NCBI GenBank assembly: GCA_021647765.1
Contig: JAKIUD010000060.1
Coordinates: forward strand, 1 to 20,788
Length of the DNA stretch: 20,788 nt
Origin: Desulfuromusa sp.
Lineage (GTDB): Bacteria; Desulfobacterota; Desulfuromonadia; Desulfuromonadales; Geopsychrobacteraceae
Direction of reading: 5' to 3'
This document shows, in pieces, positions 15,257-20,788 of this stretch; position 1 is the stretch's first letter; each line of letters begins with the position of its first letter. The notes beneath the pieces are model-generated. The model ran no database searches. It worked only from the letters and a program-made list of their open reading frames with translations, and was not told where the DNA came from. The position numbers were made by a program, and so were the translations under genes.

Positions 15257-15484
15257 ATGAAAAATACATTACGCAATACCGCAATCGCCCTGATCACTTT
15301 TTCTTCAACAGCTTTTGCCGCCAGTAATAATGGGGCTGGCGAAGGCAACCTGCTGCTCACCTTGTTCATTGGTTTCTTCGCTCTGATCGTTGTCTTCCAG
15401 CTGGTTCCTGCCGTCATCCTGTTTGTCGGGATAATCAAAGGTTTGGTCAGCAAGGATAACAAAGAAGTTGAAGCTTCTAAATGA
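15257..15484 (+). CDS. Small exported one-TM protein B1 (paralogue of A1)
   Basis: 75 aa. Signal peptide 1-21 (MKNTLRNTAIALITFSSTAFA), a short Asn/Gly spacer, then the TM core LFIGFFALIVVFQLVPA, a second hydrophobic stretch and a charged tail ending KEVEASK. ATG 15257 follows GGAGG (15247-15251); the in-frame ATG at 15245 overlaps it. Most differences from A1 are in the spacer and the tail, while the signal peptide and TM core are kept, so the protein appears to be under selection. It is followed after 33 bp by the fused B2 gene. Confidence 0.75.
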   Translation: MKNTLRNTAIALITFSSTAFAASNNGAGEGNLLLTLFIGFFALIVVFQLVPAVILFVGIIKGLVSKDNKEVEASK

Positions 15485-15517
15485 TTTAAGTTGGATACTG
15501 AGAGAAAGGTGAAGATC

Positions 15518-16177
15518 ATGAACGGTCTATTAATAGCAAATAAAAACCGGGAAGTACGCGAGCAGTTGGCAGGTCTTTTTGATAAGAATGAATATCAGAT
15601 TACCAAGGCCGATTCAGTTGCCAACGCCCTTGAGGGAATCATTAATAAAGAGATTCAGGTGGTTGTTATTGACGGTCACTACGATGAGCAGAATATTGTT
15701 AAATTGATTCCACTGCTGAAAAAATGTAATCGCAATATTTCCATCATTCTGGTTTCGAATGAGATGCCAATTGAGTTGGAACGGCGGATTCGTAAAGAAG
15801 GAATTTTCTACCATGCTTTAAAAACTGTCGGTGAAGATAACCGTGAAGAGATCTATCAAGCCGTTAGTTATGCATTTAAAAAATATGAAGAAAATACAAC
15901 GAATCAGGCCGTTGCAAAGAAAAGGGAGAAAGCTCTGTTCCCAATCAAATCAGTTTTATCGACTATCGCTATCACTTTGCTGCTGGTCACTCCTGCGTTT
16001 GCTATTGATACCACCCAAACCTATAGCAGTGGTCTCCTGGTTATGTTGCTGGTTGGCTTCTGTGGTTTGTTAGTTGTGGCTCAGCTGGTTCCCGCTCTTC
16101 TGGTTTTGTTCGGCATGACCAAAGCTGTGGCGCAAGGGATTTCAGAAAAACGGGCTGCTGGTGTCAAGAGTCACTAA
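15518..16177 (+). CDS. Degenerate receiver domain fused to an A2-like small membrane protein (B2)
   Basis: 219 aa from ATG 15518 (AAAGGTGA upstream); TTG 15491 is a less likely start. Residues 1-125 have a CheY-like fold pattern with D52 in VVVIDGHY, S80 in ILVSN and K near 100 in ALKTV. The usual acidic pair is replaced by ANKNRE, so phosphorylation is doubtful. Residues about 144-219 are an A2 paralogue complete with its signal peptide (LLLVTPAFA), IDTTQTYSSG, and TM core GFCGLLVVAQLVPA. At 15921-15930 AAAGGGAGAA sits where A2 has its ribosome site, but the ATG that should follow is gone. The receiver would be cytoplasmic, with the old signal peptide as a TM or still cleaved. I know of no described protein with this layout. 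Confidence 0.75.
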   Translation: MNGLLIANKNREVREQLAGLFDKNEYQITKADSVANALEGIINKEIQVVVIDGHYDEQNIVKLIPLLKKCNRNISIILVSNEMPIELERRIRKEGIFYHALKTVGEDNREEIYQAVSYAFKKYEENTTNQAVAKKREKALFPIKSVLSTIAITLLLVTPAFAIDTTQTYSSGLLVMLLVGFCGLLVVAQLVPALLVLFGMTKAVAQGISEKRAAGVKSH

Positions 16178-16205
16178 ACACCAATAATATTTCAGTTTCA
16201 GAAAA

Positions 16206-16232
16206 GGGCAGCCGGTTGGTTGCCCTTTTTTT
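16206..16232 (+). terminator. Intrinsic terminator of small-protein operon B
   Basis: GGGCAGCC-ggtt-GGTTGCCC with one G-T pair, followed by seven T. Homologous to the terminator of operon A (8159-8183), including the sequence of the arms. Confidence 0.85.
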
Positions 16233-16309
16233 GTCATTTTATCAAACGAAATATTTCCTTGGCACAAGGGGCTGTGCTATCTATATAAACTTTCTGTGGG
16301 GGAATTTAT

Positions 16310-16939
16310 ATGGCATTTCATTCGTGGTTGTTATACTTGGTTTTTGTTCTGGTCGCTTGTTCCACTCCGGGTCCAGCGGTTCTGTTTATTATGACCAACG
16401 TGACTCTGCATGGCTGGAAAAAGGCAACGTTTGCCGCGTTGGGAAATATTACCGGGTTATTGATTCTGGGGGTTGTCGCCGTCACCGGTCTGGGAGCCTT
16501 GCTGGATACGTCCGAGCACTTTTTTAATCTGCTCAAATATTTAGGCGCCGCATATCTGATTTATCTGGGTGTCAGGTTATTCTTCCAGAAGGAGATTGAT
16601 CTGAACAAGCTGCAGGGACGTTTCAGCCCGGCGGAAAAATCGGCAGGCAAAATATTCTTTCAGGCCACTGGTGTCGCTTTGAGTAATCCGAAAGCGATTG
16701 TTTTTCTGACTGCTCTGTTCCCGCAATTTCTCGATCTCAATCAGCCGCTGATGGCGCAATTTACTATTCTTATCACCACACTGATGTTTTTTTCTTTCGT
16801 GTTTCTTTTGGGCTATGCCCTGCTGGCATACAAAGCCAAGTTCTGGTTGCTGCAACCGAAACGGATGGAAATGTTCGGTCGGTTCAGCGGCTCGATATTT
16901 GTCGGTTTTGGTGCCCTGTTAGCAACATCACATCGTTAA
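16310..16939 (+). CDS. LysE/RhtB-family amino-acid exporter
   Basis: 209 aa, six TM segments, typical LysE/RhtB length. The N-terminal signature STPGPAVLFIM fits the family's TPGPxxL motif, with KYLGAAYLIYLGVRLF after TM3 and ATGVALSNPKAIVFLTALFPQF in the middle. It would export an amino acid or a related metabolite across the inner membrane; the substrate cannot be assigned. ATG 16310 has GGGGGA 8 nt upstream. It stands alone after the operon B terminator and 12 bp before thyX, so the two may be cotranscribed. Confidence 0.88.
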   Translation: MAFHSWLLYLVFVLVACSTPGPAVLFIMTNVTLHGWKKATFAALGNITGLLILGVVAVTGLGALLDTSEHFFNLLKYLGAAYLIYLGVRLFFQKEIDLNKLQGRFSPAEKSAGKIFFQATGVALSNPKAIVFLTALFPQFLDLNQPLMAQFTILITTLMFFSFVFLLGYALLAYKAKFWLLQPKRMEMFGRFSGSIFVGFGALLATSHR

Positions 16940-16951
16940 AGGATTTATAAC

Positions 16952-17869
16952 GTGACAAATCAATTGATTCGACCTTCCTGCCCTGAACTTGATGCGATCC
17001 TCGGTCAAACTTTTCCTGTGCTTGACGATGGCTTTGTCCGGGTCGTCGATTATATGGGGACGGATAGTTCAATTGTTCAGGCCGCCCGGGTTTCCTATGG
17101 TGACGGCACCAAAAAGGTTTCCGAAGATCGTGCTCTGATCCGTTATCTGCTGCGTAACTATCATACCACGCCGTTTGAAATGTGTGTCCTCAAGCTTCAT
17201 GTCCGGGTGCCGATGGATACCTGGCGACAGTGGATTCGTCACCGCACTGCCAGTGTCAACGAGTACAGCACCCGCTACTCCATTGCCATCGATGGTTCGC
17301 AAATGACTCATCCCGATCAATGGCGGCAGCAGGCACAGGATAACAAGCAGGGAAGTGCCGGATATTTTGATCAGAGCGTTGGTCGTGATCTTTCGACTGC
17401 TGAGCAGGATCTGCATCGCTTGGCAAAAGATGTCTACAATAATCGGCTGGAAGTTGGCGTGGCCAGAGAACAGGCACGTAAAGATCTGCCTTTGAGCACC
17501 TATACAGAGGCTTTCTGGCAGATGGATCTCCACAACCTGTTACACTTTCTCGCATTGCGCATGGATGTCCATGCTCAACTTGAAATCCGCCGTTATGCTG
17601 AGACCATTGGTGAGCAGATTGTCAGTCGCTGGGTTCCGCAGGCTTGGGAAGCATTCAAGGATTATCGCTTTAATCGGATGACTTTATCGCAACAGGATCA
17701 GGAACTATTAGCGTTGCTGGTTAGTGGAACAGATCAAGCTGCCGATGATTGGTGCAAAGAGCAAAAATGGGTCAGGATGAAGGGTGAAAAGCAGATTCTG
17801 TCGCGTGAAGCATTGGAGTTTGCAGATAAGATTGCTAAGTTGGGGATGACTCCACCCTGGGAACGTTGA
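16952..17869 (+). CDS. thyX: Flavin-dependent thymidylate synthase
   Basis: 305 aa. Makes dTMP from dUMP using methylene-tetrahydrofolate, with FAD and NADPH. The ThyX motif RHRTASVNEYSTRY (96-109, RHRxxSxNExSxRY) is complete. HTTPFEM (71-77) and the dUMP-binding region AREQARKDLP and LHNLLHFLALRMD are present. The C-terminal stretch after about 245 is longer than in minimal ThyX proteins. Start is GTG 16952 with AAAGGA upstream. The gene ends just where a HigB remnant begins. Confidence 0.95.
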   Translation: MTNQLIRPSCPELDAILGQTFPVLDDGFVRVVDYMGTDSSIVQAARVSYGDGTKKVSEDRALIRYLLRNYHTTPFEMCVLKLHVRVPMDTWRQWIRHRTASVNEYSTRYSIAIDGSQMTHPDQWRQQAQDNKQGSAGYFDQSVGRDLSTAEQDLHRLAKDVYNNRLEVGVAREQARKDLPLSTYTEAFWQMDLHNLLHFLALRMDVHAQLEIRRYAETIGEQIVSRWVPQAWEAFKDYRFNRMTLSQQDQELLALLVSGTDQAADDWCKEQKWVRMKGEKQILSREALEFADKIAKLGMTPPWER

Positions 17870-17927
17870 TAATTTCTATGATGGTGTGCCGGATCCATTT
17901 GATGTAGGGATCACGGATTATCATTAG
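17868..17927 (+). pseudogene. Remnant of a HigB-type toxin, C-terminal tail only
   Basis: The frame ending at TAG 17925-17927 reads DNFYDGVPDPFDVGITDYH. It resembles the usual HigB C-terminus (..DG.A.DVEIVDYH). It runs back into the last codon of thyX with no room for the rest of the toxin. A HigA-like start follows 10 bp downstream, which supports the call. The deletion junction lies at about the thyX stop. Confidence 0.5.
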
Positions 17928-17937
17928 AGGTAGAAGT

Positions 17938-18030
17938 ATGCGCATTCCAACACATAGAGAACCAACACATCCTGGTGAAATGCTTAGAGAAGAATTTCTG
18001 CTGCCAATGGAAATCACCAGAGAGATCTAG
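17938..18030 (+). pseudogene. higA: Truncated HigA-type antitoxin
   Basis: 30 codons reading MRIPTHREPTHPGEMLREEF, then LLPMEITREI and a stop. This matches the N-terminal hallmark of HigA/VapI antitoxins (PTHPGE.L.EEFL.PMGIT). It ends inside the first helix of the HTH domain, so no DNA-binding domain remains. Nothing in the next 230 bp continues it. With the HigB tail it marks an almost deleted higBA module. Confidence 0.75.
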
Positions 18031-18263
18031 CCCATGTTTAACACCTCAAAAAATAAACCATGCAATATCAACTAGTTTCACGTCAAAAAAACATCGTCTG
18101 GCACTACATTTTTGTTTATTTGCGTTAAATGACAGATTTCAGTATTCCTTCTGGTGATGGTGATAACCCTAATATTGCATATAGTTCCTGCAATTTTGGT
18201 TCTGCTACAGTTGCTTTGCGCACATGAGGAAAACTAGTATTTCGATTCTCTAAAATGTTTACA
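18031..18263. other. Gap between the HigA remnant and the transposase remnant
   Basis: No intact gene. On the minus strand 18126-18256 is open and ends in protein-like VAEPKLQELYAILGLSPSP, then EGILKSVI and a stop, which may be the tail of another degraded mobile-element gene, but I cannot name it. Confidence 0.3.
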
Positions 18264-18587
18264 TTAAGCGACTTCAAGGTCAAGTTTCTTCCAATGATGC
18301 ACAACCGGGGCAGAGTTGATCTCCTTGATTCCCAGAAGGATACGTTCCTTGAGTTCCTCTTTGGAGGAGACTCGGATATGTCGTAAAAATGTCCGGGCCA
18401 TTTTAGAAAAAGCTGTTTCGATTAAATTCAACCAGAACCCATGTTTTGGCGTGTGTACATATGCGAAGCGGCCAGGCCTGGACGCAAGATATCTCATGGT
18501 CTCCTTTGAGATATGAGATGAATGATTATCTAAGACGACACGAATCGTGCTCTCTTTTGGGTAGTAGGCATCAAGCTCTTTATTTTT
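18264..18587 (-). pseudogene. IS630-type transposase, 5'-truncated
   Basis: About 107 codons of the C-terminal half of a DDE transposase: VVLDNHSSHIS contains the second catalytic Asp, and WLNLIETAFSKMARTFL the Glu, as in the IS630/Tc1 group. The first Asp and the HTH are missing. The coding frame enters the 74-bp repeat at 18582, where the transposase sequence stops, so the repeat edge is the break point. Not functional alone. Confidence 0.8.
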
Positions 18588-18655
18588 CTGATTTGGAAAC
18601 TGTAGTGGCTCGCGCCGCAAAAGTCTGGGACAGCCCCCGTGCGGGGACAGTCCCG
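18582..18655. repeat. 74-bp direct repeat, left copy
   Basis: Identical over all 74 bp to 20548-20621 as far as I can compare by eye. Its distal part holds the hairpin GGGACAGCCCCC..GGGGACAGTCCC. The two copies are in the same orientation and bracket the hipBA pair. The left copy replaces the 5' half of the IS630-type transposase gene. Confidence 0.85.
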
Positions 18656-18665
18656 ATTTTGCTGA

Positions 18666-18734
18666 TATAAAGTACATGTTTATACACATTAATTGCATAT
18701 TATATATGTTATGTTACCATTTATGTACTTTAAG
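18666..18734. promoter_or_regulatory. Upstream pair of inverted operator half-sites, hipBA
   Basis: TATAAAGTACAT (18666-18677) and ATGTACTTTAAG (18723-18734) are inverted copies of the same half-site found again at 18770-18798. The 45 bp between them are A/T-rich. Together they look like a two-operator array upstream of an autoregulated toxin-antitoxin operon. Confidence 0.5.
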
Positions 18735-18769
18735 AAAAGAGATTGTGTTTTTTTATTGTTTCAGTTATT

Positions 18770-18798
18770 TTGTACTCAAAGACTCACTTTAAGTACAA
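18770..18798. promoter_or_regulatory. Palindromic operator next to hipB
   Basis: TTGTACTCAAAG-N5-CTTTAAGTACAA: 12-bp arms with one mismatch, ending 33 bp before the hipB start. HipB antitoxins repress their own operon by binding such dyads, so this is the likely core operator. Its sequence differs from the E. coli TATCC-N8-GGATA site. Confidence 0.6.
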
Positions 18799-18831
18799 TA
18801 AGTCTGATCAATGTGTCAAATGGGTAACATT

Positions 18832-19170
18832 ATGAAACTTGAAAAGATGTCTCCAGTCGCTATAGCTGAAGAATTAGGCCGTAGGCTGAAACAAGCCAGG
18901 CTCAATGCTGATTTAACCCAGGCTGAAGTGGCATCACGAGCTGGTCTAAATAGAAGGACTATTCTTAATGCTGAAAGAGGCAAGGTTCAGCTGGAGAATC
19001 TTGTCGCCATATTGGTCTCAATGGATATGGCAGACCAGCTCAATATGTTCCTACCTGTACAAGAAATATCCCCTCTACAGTTGGCGAAACTCAAAGGCCA
19101 AAAACGGCAACGAGCATCAAAATCGAAGCAAAGGAATACTCAAACCAAAGAGGATAAACCCTTATGGTAA
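18832..19170 (+). CDS. hipB: HipB-type antitoxin, XRE-family HTH
   Basis: 112 aa from ATG 18832; the in-frame ATGs at 18811 and 18847 are alternatives and none has a strong ribosome site. The HTH runs from ELGRRLKQARLNADLTQAEVA to LNRRTILNAERGKVQ, a typical XRE/HipB DNA-binding unit, followed by a basic tail rich in Lys, Arg and Gln. It neutralises HipA and represses the operon, probably through the TTGTACTyAAAG dyads upstream. Its stop overlaps the hipA start by 7 bp. Confidence 0.85.
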   Translation: MKLEKMSPVAIAEELGRRLKQARLNADLTQAEVASRAGLNRRTILNAERGKVQLENLVAILVSMDMADQLNMFLPVQEISPLQLAKLKGQKRQRASKSKQRNTQTKEDKPLW

Positions 19171-20483
19171 AGGATGTCGTCAGGGTGAAATATAAAGAGC
19201 ATGATGTTGGCGCGGTCAGTTTTAATCCTGAAACAGGTCTTGGCTCATTCGAGTTTGAACCTCGCTTTATCAAAACAGGGATAGAGCTATCGCCTCTAAA
19301 AATGCCTTTATCTCGAAAAATATATTCCTTTCCAGAAGCTGACCCTGTTGCCTTCAAGGGGTTGCCTGGAATGATAGCAGACTCTTTGCCGGATGATTTT
19401 GGCAATGCTGTCTTGAATGCATGGATAGCCAGCCAGGGTAAATCGACAGCTGACATTACGCCAATACAGCGTCTTAAATATACAGGGAAGCGTGGCATGG
19501 GGGCATTAACCTATCACCCTGCTATCAAGAGAAAAAACTTAAACGCTTCACAATATATTGAAATACAATCTTTGGTGTCCATTGCCCAGGAAATCCTGGA
19601 TAAACGAGAACAATTCAGGGTAGCCCTTGGCACACAGGGACAAGAAGATAAGGAAGCAATGCTGGCATTATTGTCTGTAGGGGTGAGTGCCGGTGGTGCC
19701 AGACCCAAAGCAGTCCTTGCGTTTAACGATGATTTCACCCAAGTGCGATCTGGGCAGACAGATGCACCGAAAGGGTTTACCCATTTTATAATGAAATTTG
19801 ATGGTGTCAGCGAACATAACAAAGATAAGGAAACCTTTGGCGATCCGATGGGGTATGGAACAATGGAGTATGTTTATCACCTCATGGCGAAAGCATGTGG
19901 TATCGACATGATGCCTTGTCGCTTGCTGAATGAGGGTGATAGACGCCATTTCATTACCCAGCGTTTTGATCGAGATGGCAATGAAAAGCGGCACGTACAA
20001 ACATTAAATGGCCTGGCACACATGAGCTACAAAAAAACAGGTTCGTACTCTTACGCCGAATTGTTCGCAATTGCAAGGGAGCTTAAATTAAGTCCTGATG
20101 ATGCAATGCAAATATTTAAACGGATGGTTTTTAATGTTGTTGCGCGTAATCATGATGATCATTCCAAGAACTTTGGATTCATGCTCGATGATCAACACCA
20201 GTGGCAATTAACTCCTGCTTACGATTTAGCCTACAGCTACAAGCCAGGAAGCCCTTGGGTTAATAGTCACTGGATGAAAATCAATGGAAAACGGGACAAC
20301 TTTACTCGAGAAGATTTTTATAGCTTTGAAAGATTAAGCCCTATATTTAGCAAACGGAAAATTAATCGAATTATTGAGGAGACGACAGAGCATGTTTCAA
20401 GGTGGAATGACTTGGCTGCTGAACACAGTGTGCCGCATTCATTACTCAAATTGATAGGCAGTAATTTACGGCTAACGATTTAA
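19164..20483 (+). CDS. hipA: HipA-type serine/threonine kinase toxin
   Basis: 439 aa, full HipA length with the N-terminal couple_hipA domain (about 1-110). The kinase has the P-loop SVGVSAGGARPKAVL (171-185, with S175 where HipA proteins autophosphorylate) and the catalytic loop RNHDDHSKNFG (328-338; D331, K335, N336). LTPAYDLAY (349-357) has the metal-binding D354. All kinase residues I can check are present, so it should be active. The family inactivates glutamyl-tRNA synthetase and related targets and causes dormancy. The start is ATG 19164, overlapping hipB. Flanked by 74-bp direct repeats, so it may have arrived as a unit. Confidence 0.92.
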   Translation: MVKDVVRVKYKEHDVGAVSFNPETGLGSFEFEPRFIKTGIELSPLKMPLSRKIYSFPEADPVAFKGLPGMIADSLPDDFGNAVLNAWIASQGKSTADITPIQRLKYTGKRGMGALTYHPAIKRKNLNASQYIEIQSLVSIAQEILDKREQFRVALGTQGQEDKEAMLALLSVGVSAGGARPKAVLAFNDDFTQVRSGQTDAPKGFTHFIMKFDGVSEHNKDKETFGDPMGYGTMEYVYHLMAKACGIDMMPCRLLNEGDRRHFITQRFDRDGNEKRHVQTLNGLAHMSYKKTGSYSYAELFAIARELKLSPDDAMQIFKRMVFNVVARNHDDHSKNFGFMLDDQHQWQLTPAYDLAYSYKPGSPWVNSHWMKINGKRDNFTREDFYSFERLSPIFSKRKINRIIEETTEHVSRWNDLAAEHSVPHSLLKLIGSNLRLTI

Positions 20484-20547
20484 CTTGCGAGCCACGAAGA
20501 ACTGCACCGGTTTGTACCGCAAAAACCCCATAAAACTAGGGACATCC

Positions 20548-20621
20548 ATTTTTCTGATTTGGAAACTGTAGTGGCTCGCGCCGCAAAAGTCTGGGACAGC
20601 CCCCGTGCGGGGACAGTCCCG
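20548..20621. repeat. 74-bp direct repeat, right copy
   Basis: Second copy of the repeat at 18582-18655, same orientation, starting 64 bp after the hipA stop. The flanks are different (catcc/tatatgg here, ctctt/atttt on the left), so the exact match is confined to the 74 bp. Confidence 0.85.
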
Positions 20622-20788
20622 TATATGGTCTCCCCCTTAATTGCAAGGTTTTTTTGTCAAAGATAACAGGGACAGGATTGCTGCCGTATATCCGGTCTCT
20701 TTATGAGAGATTTTATGATCTCTCGGACCTCGATGAAATCTGCGCGTATCGTCCTTATCGAATTTTCGGTCTCAACGACCTTCGGGAC
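20622..20788. other. Window edge, possible start of another coding region
   Basis: On the plus strand one frame is open from the repeat to the edge and reads SLYERFYDLSDLDEICAYRP then YRIFGLNDLRD. On the minus strand another open frame enters from the edge (VPKVVETENSIRTIRADFIE). Both look protein-like and only one can be real. I cannot name either. Confidence 0.25.

Noticed and set aside
16260..16276. TGGCAC at 16260 before the lysE-like gene, as a fourth sigma-54 promoter
   Set aside because: The -12 GC is not at the required distance: GCTG stands where TTGC should be and the next GC is two bases too far.
1..20788. CRISPR arrays, tRNA or rRNA genes
   Set aside because: I saw no regularly spaced repeats with spacers, and no tRNA cloverleaf or rRNA-like segments.

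Overview
The window looks like a chromosomal accessory region of a mesophilic, moderate-GC, anaerobic deltaproteobacterium, most likely in the Desulfuromonadales (Desulfuromonas/Pelobacter/Geobacter relatives). That is an inference from three things: an OFA-type organic-acid transporter behind a Cys-rich leader domain, heavy use of sigma-54 promoters, and a family of GGGGxCA/TGTCCCC hairpin repeats. I could not run a search to confirm it.

Left part (1-8183), organic-acid transport and sigma-54 control. A sigma-54 promoter (435-449) precedes an MFS transporter of the oxalate/formate antiporter type, read in frame with a Cys-rich N-terminal domain. A divergent GPR1/FUN34/YaaH (SatP-like) membrane protein and an unknown small membrane protein follow. 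Convergent to these are an NtrC-type response regulator and its sensor kinase, which has two Cache-like modules. After a long gene-poor stretch comes a second sigma-54 promoter driving two tiny signal-peptide plus one-TM proteins (A1, A2), closed by an intrinsic terminator.

Middle (8184-14935), a rarD-type permease and a tautomerase, then a cassette of two tandem MutS-like ATPases and an enolase. The cassette is bracketed by the real tautomerase 5' end on the left and a truncated copy of it on the right. That right copy ends at a MITE-like element with a 4-bp target duplication.

Right-middle (14936-17869), a second copy of the small-protein operon (B1, B2) with the same promoter, upstream motifs and terminator. 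In B2 the second small protein is fused behind a degenerate receiver domain. LysE-type exporter and thyX genes follow.

Right end (17868-20788), a gene graveyard. It holds a truncated HigB/HigA pair, a 5'-truncated IS630-type transposase, and an apparently intact HipB/HipA toxin-antitoxin pair between two exact 74-bp direct repeats.

The most interesting signal is a probable local sigma-54 regulon. Three sigma-54 promoters each have a TAwTTwCAGCTAGTTATA-like site about 36-39 bp upstream of the -24 element, and a sigma-54 activator with a Cache sensor kinase is encoded between them. Two of the targets are duplicated operons of undescribed paired small membrane proteins, one of which has captured a receiver domain.
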